Origin: Orobanche coerulescens
Taxonomy: Eukaryota; Streptophyta; Magnoliopsida; Lamiales; Orobanchaceae
Reading direction: 5' to 3'
Assembly: GCA_033398695.1 (NCBI GenBank)
Contig: CM065812.1
Location: 137,770,858 to 137,834,857, forward strand
Length of the DNA stretch: 64,000 nt
In this document: positions 46,621 through 60,189 of the stretch, one piece after another
How positions within the stretch are numbered: the first letter of the stretch is position 1
How the letters are laid out: every line of letters starts with the position of its first letter
Made by a program: the position numbers and the translations under genes
The notes under the pieces: generated by a model
Database searches by the model: none
Seen by the model: only the letters and a program-made list of their open reading frames with translations
Told to the model about the DNA's origin: nothing

Positions 46621-47344
46621 ACTAATAAGCAACAACCTATCGCAACGGAAAAATCATAACACATACCAAAGACATCACACATCTCCGTCTTCAATAAAAC
46701 ACAATTAAATCCTATATACATTACGATTTAATTCAAACTAGAGCACGATATACAAACCATTATCCCGACAATTTATATTTATAATATCATTGCTATGTGA
46801 ACTATAATTGCAATGAAATTAAAGTCATTCATTATATCTAAACCACCTTCTGTACGGGTCCCGCGCCGGAACCCACCAAATTTAAAACAAATTTAAAAAA
46901 ACGTTCAAAAATGCCAAAAAAGACCGATGACGGTAATACTTTGCAAATACTCACCAAAAGTCATTTTCTAAATACCAAATACCGTTACAAAAATACCATT
47001 TTCAATTACAAGGCGAAGACGCCAAAACTCAATAATTTCAAAATGTACGTTAAGCCGCCCCTTAAACGTACCGATAAAAGAGTTAGGTAAAAGGGTTAAC
47101 GATATAACCCAAGTTTACGAGATACCCGAAAGGTCATTTGAAATAGACACGGTTTGGCAAAAATACCAAAAAGTCATTTTTAAGTATACACACACAGCGG
47201 ATAAGAACACAGTTCAAAATACACATAATCACACACAACAATTGTTATCCCTGGACAACACACAGAGAATACGGTCACAAACGGTCAGCCTAACAATCGC
47301 AAAAGTTAGACCTATGGCCAGAATACAATTCCCGAGCTTCTGCC

Positions 47345-47440
47345 CAGGCTGATTAGTGCGTGCTCCAACATATACTTCGTGCGCGCTAGCCATGCCACGT
47401 TAGCACGCGCTAGTCCCACACTTGGCGTGCGCTAACTATT
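47345..47440. repeat. C-type palindromes inside the element B leader
   Basis: Four sites resembling TTAGTGCGTGCTCC, GTGCGCGCTAGCC, TTAGCACGCGCTAG and GGCGTGCGCTAAC within about 100 bp. They lie outside any LTR, in the 5' leader of element B, whose own LTR carries a different palindrome. Confidence 0.7.
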
Positions 47441-48394
47441 CTAATCCAACAACACATTCATGAATATATACCAAATAATACCCAAAGTTGAAGGTTACAA
47501 ATAAAAAACAACATACGAATCCAAACGCCAACAATTCACATCATTATGACATTGCACAAATAACCATCAGAGGTTAAATAACATTCCAAACCGAGTCTCC
47601 GCTTCTCGGTTGAGAGAACTATCTCGACGAGAGCACATCGAACGACTCAGCGTTCACACCATTACCTTAATCACCACTCTGAGCATTATAACCAAAATAA
47701 TAACATTCTCACTACATACTTTTTAACCGGAATTCATGAAACCGAAAAGGTGAAAGCGAAAGTTACGTCTTAAGTAAACTTTTGATAGACCTCGTTTGAG
47801 TATTTACAAATAAAATTTTGAAAATTTTCAAACAAGATGAAAATAAAATATATGTAGTTTGAATTCTCAAAATTTTCAGTTTCGAGGTCATCATACGAAA
47901 ATCAAACCTTTTTCCCTCCTCGAAGGATGTTTTTAAATAAAATTTACGTGACCTTCCCAAAACATTTGAAGTTTAAAAATACCACATTGATAAACTTTCA
48001 TTGAGTAACCAATCCAAAACATTACTCCTGTAAAAACGATTTCACACAAACATATATATATATATATATATATGTATACATACTGGTACTACTCTTCATT
48101 CCAGCATAATATGAAAATCAAACAAGTATGGAGTACGTATTCTCGAGGCACGTTTAAACTCCACATAATAACACAGAATCACACAAGATCGTATAACACG
48201 AGACACAACAAAGTAGGGAGACTTACATCCACAGATCGCACGAAGATGATGGTTGCACCTCGATACTAATCACGACCGACAACTCAGACGACGCGTCGCG
48301 ACACTACTCAGTCAGACAAAATCTGACAAGACAAGACAAAACAAGACCTTACAACACACAACTCGACCCGACAACCTAGGTTTCTGCTATCTAA

Positions 48395-48406
48395 GCTCCG
48401 ATACCA
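48395..48406 (-). other. Primer binding site of element B
   Basis: The minus strand reads TGGTATCGGAGC, five bases (GAATA) after the LTR end at 48412. Identical to element C. Confidence 0.85.
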
Positions 48407-48411
48407 TATTC

Positions 48412-49468
48412 TGTAACACCCCCAAACCACTCGGGAATATTACAGCGCCGCAGACCCTCTCCGTGAGGATCTACCAGGCTAAATACAAAAAAATGCATTA
48501 CTTCACATGCCGACATGGCTACGTAAAGGACCACTAGATCGATTTGGTCTTTTATCACAACACACACATCATTACATACAAGATTCTTTCCCAGAACTCA
48601 TACAACACAGGGGTTGGAATACATTAATGCTCCCATATATCGGGATAATAACCAACAAGACTATCCAATATACTCTACGATTGGTCTTCATGTGATTAGT
48701 ATCGTCGTCTTCCATCACCCTTCGATCGATCCTGATTCGCTCCCCAGCAACCTGCAAGTACCTGGACGCAATACAGACATCCACCCCCAAATACTCGGGG
48801 GTTAGCAAAACTCCACTATTTTTCTAATGCAAGTATAAAATACAAATACAAGCCATACACAACATACTCCAAGAATATAATAATCATGAACATGATTCCC
48901 GAGATAAATTATTTGACCAAGACAGTTCGAATCATGGAAAGTGGGAAAATAAACCCAATATATCTCTTACAAAACATTTTATGATCTCGGGAGTTTTGAA
49001 AATATTTGGGATTAAAGAATTCTCAAGTCTTTTGAAAACACTTGGGGACACGGCCCAAAATCATCTTTCCCAAAATACAAGTTCCGATAACAAATCATGG
49101 GGTCCACGACCCAAATGATATAACACAGGGTGCATGACCCAAATCATCAAACACAGGGTCCACGACCCAAATCATCAAACACAGGGTCCACGACCCAAAT
49201 CATCAAACACATATTCCTAAGGATTATTCGCGTCCCGTGCTAACAAGCCACGAATCTCAGATGCTCCCGCAGTACATACCCGAGTGAATTACCCAATAGG
49301 ACACCATACCAAATCACATGTCCTTGTGACAACAGTCACAGAACCATTACCAAACCACAACCATAAGTTATCCCGGCATCGCGCTAACAAGCCACGAACC
49401 TCGGAGTCCCTGCAAGACATACCCAGATTGGATAACCCCACAAGTTATCCCGGCATCGGGCTAGCAAG
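48412..49468 (-). mobile_element. Element B 5' LTR, distal part (split by element F)
   Basis: Collinear with 32379-33435. It stops at CTAGCAAG (49461-49468), whose last five bases are the element F target. The LTR resumes at 58666. Confidence 0.88.
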
Positions 49469-50242
49469 TGTTGGGATTCGGTGCCTAAATCGAAGGCCCA
49501 GCGGAAGCGGTAAAACGAAAATTAATTCGATCCGAATACCTATGAGGATCGATCGAGCTACGTATATACGAATATATAAACGAAAAGCAAGAGTTGTAAG
49601 AAACTAACCCTCGAAGTCCGTTGATTAAATGATAACCTTCTCTTGAGCTATTCCCCAAGCTTTACTTGATCTCTACGAATCCAATCCGCTCCAAGCCCTT
49701 GAACGATCCAACGCCGAAAGCACCGCGTCTCTACTTGCCACGCTCCGGATAAACGACCGGAATAACAACACTCGATTAACCTCTAAGGTTACGGCTAGAA
49801 TCAAGTGATGAAGCTTTTTATTATTGCACTCTAAGGGCTCGTTTGCTAAGTTGTATGGGATAAAGCTTGATAAGCTTGACTGAGATTTCTTATACAGTAT
49901 AAGAAATTAATATCATATTTGGTACGATGTATTAAATTCTCTGTAAAATATAGATATCATGGTAGTTTATTGAATTTATTAGTTGTAGTATTGTTTAATA
50001 TAACCTAATACCACCTCTTAGGTGGGATACGTAATACCAAAAATCAGTATTATTTATACGGGCCAGAATTTTATCAAGGGCCCTATACTATATATCAAAC
50101 AAGATATAAAGGTGTATTAGATATATTATACACCTTAATCACACATAGCAAACAAGTCCTAAGTGTATAATATATATCTCTCAATGTATCTTGAATTTAT
50201 CCAAGAAAACTCAAGAACAAGATGAAGACTATTTGAGAAAAC

Positions 50243-50294
<52 letters not shown>

Positions 50295-51348
50295 ATCCTC
50301 ATAGCTGATTGTGTGTTTGGAGAAGTGAGGAATAGTCTTCATTTATTCTACTTACATATCCCACACAATCACTTTAACCCTTATAATAAGAGATATGAAA
50401 TCTCTAAGGTGATTAGTGTTCACCCACCAAAGGAAGACAAAGACTAAAGGTAAGAGATCAAAATGGGGCCGGCCTCTAGAAGGAATCCGACGAGTTTGGT
50501 TTATTTCGGACTCCCCAGAGTCCAAACAGATAAACTCCGATTCCGTTCCGATGTATTTATATCGATTAATTAATTTAATTAATTAATCATATTAAATACA
50601 TAATAACATAATTAATTTCTCCAAGAAATAATTATATTCATGAATTAAATTAATCACCCGGTAATTTATTTAATTAATTAGGCCGTAAGTTAATTTATCC
50701 AATTAATCAATTTAGACATCCAATGTCCCAAATTAGATATCCAATATCTAATATTCATAATGAGATATTAAGCTCGATTCATTCCGTCGTCATTCCTATT
50801 GCGCGACTCGGTAGGTCCATCTCAGTCAGCAATGGGAGGAACCAAAGAGTAGTAGCACCACCTAACCAGCCTGGTGGCCTACACTGTACCCCAACTGAGA
50901 ACGAATGATGGGATCATTCAAGAACCATTCTGTCGTGAATACCAGTAAACGTATAAACCCTTCTTTCAAATCTCCCGATCAAGTTATAGGGTCACAGTCA
51001 GTCAAACCCTATCTGTACTTGACGCTATGCATGCATTAATGCAAATCGAGATCATTGAGCTCTCGTGTATCCAATACAACTAGCTCCAATGCTTTGGCCA
51101 AAGACTTATGATCTCATCTGCCAATAACCGCATAGGACATATAACCCGCTCACTAACGGGAGAAAGAATTTTATCTTGGTATTCAGTAGGACCTGCTACT
51201 TGCCCATTAAGATGCACGTCGAGGTTGACCCCCACCTCCCGGTTTATAGGGTTGAACTACTCTAATGAAAATCTTAACGTCACAAGCACATCCCTACTAA
51301 ATCCTCAAGTCGAAGGTTCACGAATACCTATCACAACCTTTCGATTCC
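49469..51348 (-). mobile_element. Element F 3' LTR
   Basis: Aligned to 57288-58650, but with about 570 bp (49652-50245) absent from the other copy and a shorter (CT)n run. Homology ends at ...ACAACCTTTCGA; the last 15 bp of the 5' LTR terminus (GGGCATACTCCTAACA region) are not found at this inner border, so the LTR edge is uncertain. Contains AT-rich sequence and AATTAATTAATT-type runs at 50565-50700. Confidence 0.8.
50245..50294. repeat. (CT)n microsatellite in 3' LTR F
   Basis: About 50 bp of uninterrupted CT, the shorter partner of the run at 57467. Confidence 0.95.
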
Positions 51349-51710
51349 GTCATTGACTGTCCCGGAGTGAAATCCGTGTGACGAATCGAGGGTGAGTCGG
51401 TTCGAGTATACTAATCCATTTAGCATACCTATAACGTGTGCTCCCACTAACCATTAGTGTTCGACAGGCACTCTCCATGTCAAAGAACACGTCAGTCTTC
51501 ACATAAATTAACGCCCAGTCAAGTTTCATCGACTTGCGAACGATTAAGTATTTGAGCTATAAACCTTTCCAGTGCCGACCCCCTTATCCAATAAGGAGTG
51601 GAACGTTTTGCTCTCAAATACACGGACTAGTTTCTATATGTATATTTACGAGTTAGGAATGCCAGTAACTGCCAGAAACATCCATTGCCTTATATTAATG
51701 ATTTACATAA

Positions 51711-54700
51711 TTACAAGTACAATGCCCACACACTATGGTATCTTATACCCATGTTCTCCAGATGATGCTCCAAGCTAGTCTGAGAAAGTGGCTTGGTCAG
51801 TGGATCAGCGACGTTGTCGGCCGAGTCTACTCTTTGCAGCACAATATATCCTTTGCAAACAAATTCTCTCACGAGATAATACTTTCTCTCAATATCTTTT
51901 GTACCGTTGTGAAACCTCGGCAACTAGGCCTGCGCTACAGCTCCGTCGTTGTCACAGTACAGCGGAATAGGCAGCTCAGCACATGGTATCACTTGAAGTT
52001 CTCCCAGAAACTTCTTAATCCAGAACCCTTCCTTGGAAGCCTACGAGGCTGCTTGATACTCAGCCTGACAGGTGGAATCAGCAGTCGCGCTTTGCTTGGC
52101 GCTACGCCAAGATACTGCTCCTCCATTAAGAGTAAATATGTAGCCAGAAGTAGACATCGAGTCGTCCTTTAGTCCTTGGAAGTCCGAATCAGTGAATCCC
52201 ACCACATCCAATTCTCCACCGCCATACATCAGAACCATATCTCTAGTTCTTCTTAAGTACTTGAGAACGTTCTTTACGGCAGTCCAATGTTCCCTACCTG
52301 GGTTTGCCTAAAACCTATTTACCATGCTTACAGCATGTGCGATGTCAGGTCTTGTACACAACATAGCATACATAAGGCTGCCCATGGCCGAAGCATATGG
52401 TATATTACTCATTTCCTTTCGTTGTTCCTCACTTTGAGGACACATCTTCAAGGAGAGTTTTATTCCATGTCGCATCGGTAGGAACCCTATTTTAGAATCA
52501 TCTATCTTAAATCGCTTTAAGATCTTATCTATATAGAGGGCTTGGGAAAGACCTATTGTTCTCTTCGCTCTATCCTGTTAGAGCCGAATACCAAGAATAT
52601 AGGTTGCTTCTCCCAAGTCTTTATGGAGAAATTACTCGAAAGCCAAGCTTTCACAGAACTGAGCATTCCCACATCATTTCCTATTAGTAGAATGTCATCT
52701 ACATATAGTACTAAGAATGCGATCTTGCTCCCACTAACCCTCTTGTATACACAAGGTTCCTCTTCAGTTTGCACGAAGTCAAACTCTTTGACCGCCTCGT
52801 CAAAACGAAGGTTCCAACTACGCGATGCTTGCTTCAGTCGATAAATGGAACACTGAAGCTTGCACACTTTCTGAATATCGACTTTGGACACAAAGCCTTT
52901 AGGCTGCTCCATATAGATTTCCTCCTTGAGGAATCCATTAAGGAAAGCCGTCTTTACGTCCATTTGCCATATCTCATAATCGTGGTAGGCAGCTATAGAA
53001 AGCATCATGCGAATAGACTTGATCATGGATACGGGCGAGAAGGTATCGTGGTAATCGATCCCTTCTTTCTGGGTATAACCCTTTGCCACAAGTCTGGCCT
53101 TATAGGCGTCAACCTTGCCATCACCATCAGTCTTTCTCTTGTAAATCTACTTGTTCCCAATAGGCACTATGCCCTTGGGGCGGTCTACTAGAGTCTAAAC
53201 CTGATTGACATGCATCGAGTCTATCTTAGCTTCTATTTCGCGGAGTCTACATCCACCATCGCTTGGTCATAGGTTGCTAGGTCGGTTTCTTGGCTATCAC
53301 TTGGAACTTCATGGAGACCCAGCTCCTCCAAGTGCACAAGCCCATACCTCTCAGGTAAATGAGACACCCTACTAGACCTACGAGGTGGTTGTACTTGTGT
53401 TTCAGAAGGTTCGGTTCCAGTTTCTTGCACAGGTGTCTCTTGAGAAGTTTCATTGTATTCTTCGAAAGAAATACTTCTACCTGCTCCGCCTTCCTGAATG
53501 AACTCATCTTCCAGGAAGTGTGCTTGTAAATCAACAACGATCTTTCAATCTTCGGGCATGTAGAATAGATATCCCATCGTCCTAGACGGGAATCCAATGA
53601 AACGTCCCTTCGCGGACCTAGCTTCCAACTTCTCCACCTTAGTCTTCTTGACATAGGCGGGACATCCCCAAATCCTAATATGATTAAGACTTGGTTTCGT
53701 GCCCTCCCACATCTCATGTGGAGTTTTAGGAACGAATTTGGAAGGACATCTGTTCAAGATGTAAGTGGCAGTCAGGAGTGCATACCCCCACAGGTAAATC
53801 GGTAAGTCAGTATAGCCCAGCATGGAACGGACCATGTTCAACAAGACCCGGTACACACCATTTAACTGAGGAGTACCTGGAGGTGTTAGTTGTGAAACTA
53901 TTCCATGTTCCTTAAGGAACTCGTCGAACTCTGTACTCATATACTCACCACCTCGGTCCGACCGAACTGCTTTGATATGATTACCAATTTGTTTCTCGAC
54001 TAGGGCCTTGAATTCCTGGAATTTCTCAAAGGCCTCGGATTTATGTTACATTAAGTATACATAACCATACCTAGTATGATCATCTGTAAACGTAATGAAA
54101 TATTGATATCCGTCACGTGCTGCTTCCAAAGCACCACATACGTCGGTATGGATTAATCCTAGTTTATCAGCAGCTCTTTCAAAAGTCCCTGTGAAGGGGG
54201 ACTTAGTCATTTTGCCTTTAAGGCAAGATTCACAAGTAGGAAAGGGATCCGATCCCAATGGATCCATAAGTCCATCTTTTTCCATCTTGTAAACCTTGGT
54301 CTGACCAACATGACCAAGTATAAGATACAATTTCAAAACTTGATTAGTTTCATCCCTACCACGTTTTCTAGTCATAGTATTCATAACTACTTTGTTGCTG
54401 AGATTTAGATGATACAATCCATTTAACAATGTAGCAGTACCCACTAGTTTATTTCTGAAATAAATTTTGCAGGAACCATCACCAATGAAAAATGAAAAGC
54501 CTTTTCGGTCTATGACTGGAATGGATACAATGTTTTTGTGCCCCTTTGGCAAAACAAGTACATCTTCTAAAGTCAAACAAAGCCGGATTCTAAACCCAAA
54601 AGAAGTGATCCTATGTCGGTCGCCTCGACACTATCTCCGCTTCCGACTGTGATCATAACTTCTCCAGCTCCAAGCTTCCTACTTTGTTCCAGATCCTGAT

Positions 54701-55621
54701 TCACAGTACAAATATGAGAACTAGCACCAGAATCCAGTATCCAGGAAGTAGAAAATACAGTAGCAGAACAATTTGTTTCCAAAACTAAAAGTTCTGTACC
54801 TGAAGTGCCATGAAGAATCAGATAGTCTCTAGCCCAGGGCCCATCTCACCGCACTTGAGACAAGCATATTTCTTCTTCTTGCCTTTTGGAACCATCGGGG
54901 CCTTGCCCTTTCCTTTAAGGTCCTTAACTTGTGGTCCAGTCTGCTTCTTGGTCTTTTTCTTCTTATTCTTAGACTTCCGAAGTCCATAAGAAATCACAAG
55001 GGCAGACTCCTTCATCCGCGGAGTCTTCATCTGAGACTGAGCGGTCACCAGTTTGTTTATTAGCCCAGCTAAGTTACATGCAATCTCATTGCAGTTGAAG
55101 TTCATAACAAACTGTGAGAAGGAATCAGGGAGAGACTGAAGGATAACGTCGGTTTGGAGAGAAGTATCCATTTTATAATCAAGAGCCTCCAATCTCTCGA
55201 TCATGGATATCATTTTGAGGACGTCTTCGCCAACCTTCTCACCTTCCTTCATCCTTGCACCGAACAATTGCTTGGATATCTTATATCTAGCAATTCTGCT
55301 GTGCTCACCATAAAGTTCGGTTAAGTGAGATAGAATCTGCCTAGCAGAAGTCATTTTCTCATGAGCTCTCTGAAGCTCATTAGACATAGAAGCCATCATG
55401 TAAGCACGGACTTTTATGTCATCCTTAACCCACTTTTCGTGGTTTTCGATCTCTTCCTGATTGGCTCTGGTCCACACAGGAGGTGCCGGAATGTCAGTCT
55501 ACAAGACGTATCCCAGTGCCTCTATACTGAGGACAATCATCAGATTGCGGAGCCAGTCCACAAAGTTAGGTCCAATCAGGGTGTTCTTCTCGAGTAGAAT
55601 TGCGAGTGGATTCATTGTCAT
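51711..55621 (-). pseudogene. Copia gag-pol pseudogene of element F
   Basis: From the probable start at 55621 (MTMNPLAILLEKNT) gag runs through an early stop after LGYVL, then continues in frame from 55477 (helical gag core, lysine-rich tail, degenerate knuckle CLKCGEMG). Protease is at 54782-54573 with the active-site motif DSGAS. The integrase zinc and core region is at 54576-54046 (CESCLKGK, HTDVCG, TDDHTRYGY) and 53940-53545 (LLNMVRSMLGYTDLP, with a small deletion at the usual ERRNRT site). Reverse transcriptase is at 53089-52553 (MDVKTAFLNG, YVDDILLIGND). RNase H pieces are at 52238-52041 (FTDSDFQG, AEYQAAS) and 51923-51711 (NVADPLTKPL). Several frame changes and stops separate these, so no functional polyprotein. 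Confidence 0.92.
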
Positions 55622-57274
55622 ATTGAGAGTTATGTCTGCATTAAGTATAACAGATTTAATTAGTGACTCGTTTAATTATGTTCTAAGTATAGAATTAAGG
55701 TCTTTTCTATTCTTGTTACCCAGCTCCCACTATTTTTATCGGAACAACACACTCCCATGTGAAATCCGGAAGTATCGTCGCACTACTTCATAGTGGTGAT
55801 AGAGTTCTTTATAAATCTTAATAGAGGGCAACCGAACAGGTTTCTAGTATATTAATTTTCATAAAGTGGTGTCCAACACCAACCTATCTAATGGATAATT
55901 CGATCTTCTTTTTCCCCTTGTTCACTCCCCTCAACCTATACGGTTTCTATGGTTTGTGAACAAGTTAAGTTTATACCATCGACGCAAATCAGTTTCACAA
56001 TTGAATCTTATCCGCCAACCTATCAGGTTTCTAGGGATAAAATTTGCTCCAACCGAAGGCATCCAATGCGCTCCCGGTAATTTCTCCGTCCTCCCCGAAC
56101 GACTACCCCGATAATTTGGAAGCATAGCACATCCGGTTTGGATTTCAATTTCCCAAAAACTCGATGGAGGAAAGGAAAACCTTGAAATCTTATAAACTTA
56201 ATAATTTGTTGTGGGAGAATTTTCGCGATTAATGTTACACTTTGCACATTAATCATTTAAGCGCATTTGTGGCATTCATACAATATGAAAAAACCATTCA
56301 CAACCTAGTTGCTACCAGCATATGGTTCATGGACCGTTCCTAAAAAACAAAAACTCCGTAATCTAATTACAAGTCTTTGTCTTGAATCTTCGTCTTCTCG
56401 AAACGGATATTCCTTCGGTCTTCGTCATTACATATAAATTTTACATTGAAAATTGCATCATAGATATAAATATTTCTAGTAAAATAAATAGGCTCAAAAC
56501 GGCCTTTACAACCCAATCGAATAAAACGAACGATTCAAAAACTAAGTCTACGAACCACATCCCCATTCAAAAGCATTCATCCAATAAATACTAAAAAATG
56601 GAAAGCGTAGAGATACATTGATCCAATCAACAATACGAACCGATCTAATCGATTCACACAATCGGTAATATGAAAACGTTCAAAATAATTCGGTCGATCA
56701 CAAGTATTCCAATAAATCAATTTTCCCTTATAAAATGAAATACCATAAATCATTTTAATCATATTAAATCCAATATAAAATGTGAGAAATCAATTTTAGG
56801 AATACACGAAGCAAACAATTCCGAAACGGGTCCGAAATGGGCTGAACCGCGCCCGAAACGCCACCAGGCAGCATGCAGGGCTGCCCAGCGGCCCTGGGCC
56901 GCGGCTCCCTGAGCCTGGGCCGTGGCCCCCAGTACAGAGCCTGCCCACGCGGGCTGCAACATCCCTGGGGGGCGTCCCCCGAGCCCTGGGCCGCGGCCCC
57001 CTGCTTCCGGACCCCTCCCGGACCGTCCAACGGCATTTCGGGGCTAGTTTTTCGACCGGATATCCAATATCTATATTCTCCAACATTCATATCTTCAATA
57101 TAAATCATATTTCCAAGAAATAGAAGATTTATATTTAGACATAAACTTACGAAAAATACAACTATAACGAACGAAAAACATATACTACGATTATGACTAA
57201 AATGATTCCAAATCATTCACCATCTAATCAAGCATTCCAAATGCTAATATCGTATATACGATCGCAAGACCTAC
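55622..57274 (-). other. Element F leader (between primer site and gag)
   Basis: 1.65 kb without recognisable protein. 56846-57040 is strikingly GC-rich (GGCCGCGGCCCC, GCCCTGGGCCGCGG) within otherwise AT-rich DNA. Open frames across that block have no known similarity. Confidence 0.7.
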
Positions 57275-57286
57275 GCTCCAATACCA
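57275..57286 (-). other. Primer binding site of element F
   Basis: The minus strand reads TGGTATTGGAGC one base inside the 5' LTR. Initiator-Met tRNA type with two changes from TGGTATCAGAGC. Confidence 0.8.
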
Positions 57287-57287
57287 C

Positions 57288-58665
<1,378 letters not shown>

Positions 58666-58670
58666 GCAAG

Positions 58671-60189
58671 CCCCGAACCTCTTAGTCCCCGCAAGACATA
58701 CCCGATTAGATAACCCTACGAACACGCTCGACCCATACTAGCAAGTATGGATCCCGGAGATTCATCAATCTTACCCGAAGGCACGTTACTTTCAACGATC
58801 ACGTAACAATAAGCATAACATCAAGCCAAGCAACACTAAACATCACGACCTCCTTTCAAAGGAGTAACAACCAATATCACCCATCACATATTCGCCGAAC
58901 AAGCACACATAACAACACGTAATCCTCGGTAAATGATTATGGTTTATTATAATCACTAAATGCGATCATATGTCTTTCAAAAAACGAAGTTAACACACAT
59001 AGTCCAAAAACACACTTATTCACGAAGCATCCGAGTTATCGTTGAAAGACAACATTTATCGAGAACATACTGATCCTTTTTACCATTCATTGAACATTTG
59101 GATTTGCATAAAATCATTTATCAACAATTATGCCTACGAAATATGAAACGTATGGGCAAGATACTTGACTCGATACCGCGAGTAATGAAACGACGAACGG
59201 ACATGGCCGGGTAGCCCTCGAACTTCCAAGATCGACCAAGAACCCAACAACTCCACAGAAACTACGAAAATAATATCACCACGAATCAATAACGCTAAAC
59301 GGCATCCGAATCAACCCCAAAAACAACAAGGATCCGAGGGTTCTTCAAGGAAATCGGAAATCAATGTTCTGGGTTGGTAAGAATCGATAAATGAGTTACA
59401 AATCCGAAGATCATGGCCAAGACAACAAGAATACCATAACCAATTCATAAACCACGGATTAAATCGAAGAATCATAAAGAAACCCCCGAAAATCATACAA
59501 TTAGGGTTCTAAGTAAGGAAATACCTTGATTCGACAAAGAATACGGATTGGATGATGATATAATCGAAAAGGATCTTCCAAAACACCTAAAAATCGAGTG
59601 CAACGGACCAAGAATTCCTCCCCTCGTCTATCTCGTCCAGCCGCCGCCACAAGGATGAAAAACGAGTGCAAAATGAAATCTGGCCGAAGCCCAGGCCTAT
59701 ATATGCCGATAGCCTTACGGTCGTAACCGGCACCTCCTTACGGCCGTAACCCGGTCAATGCGCGTTAGCGTACGCAATGGTCGAAGACTTGTGTACGTAA
59801 TGATCACACCTTACAGACGTAATCGGCATAGCCTTACGGCCGTAACCGAGCATCCCAGGCCACTGAATGAAATCTGCTGAATCCTTACGGCCGTAACCGG
59901 CCAGCGCCTAGCGGCCGTAACAAGCCTTACGATCGTAACCAGATAGGCCTTACTGCCGTAACCAAGTGTCCCAGGCCGAGGTGTGTGGAAGTCTTACGGC
60001 CGTAATCGGCCAGGCCTTACGGCCGTAACTCGATCCAGCCCACACCCGACTATCCGGCTCAATATTCGACGACGTCTCGATCACGTGAACGCACTGACTA
60101 TGATCCAAAACAATAACGAACAGGCTATGAAACTCAATGTATCACAATACCAGCATGAGATTCCAATGATGCAGATGACAACAGTCCGT
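58671..60189 (-). mobile_element. Element B 5' LTR, proximal part (terminus deleted)
   Basis: Collinear with 33436-34425 and then 44186-44715. It stops at GTCCGTTCGACC; the final ~60 bp present at 44716-44777 are missing. It includes the intact form of the element C target (CGTCCAGCCGCCG near 59637) and a TATA-like site GGCATATATAGG (59707-59696, minus). Confidence 0.85.
59706..60029. repeat. Palindrome array, TTACGGCCGTAA type (5' LTR B)
   Basis: Copy of 44258-44556 with one extra TTACGGCCGTAA site (near 60015) and some sites nearer the perfect palindrome. Confidence 0.88.

Larger units (their letters stand above)
44778..48411 (-). other. Element B interior
   Basis: 3.6 kb. The gag pseudogene occupies 46620-45641. 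44778-45640 is non-coding, with CGATCGAA/AACAACAA-type short repeats near 45140-45200. 46621-48394 is a non-coding leader region with a small group of C-type palindromes at 47345-47440 and a (TA)n run at 48054-48073. No pol. Confidence 0.78.

Noticed and set aside
45950..46708. 252-codon plus-strand open frame, the longest on that strand in the region
   Set aside because: It is the complement of the recognisable gag core on the minus strand and has no similarity of its own.
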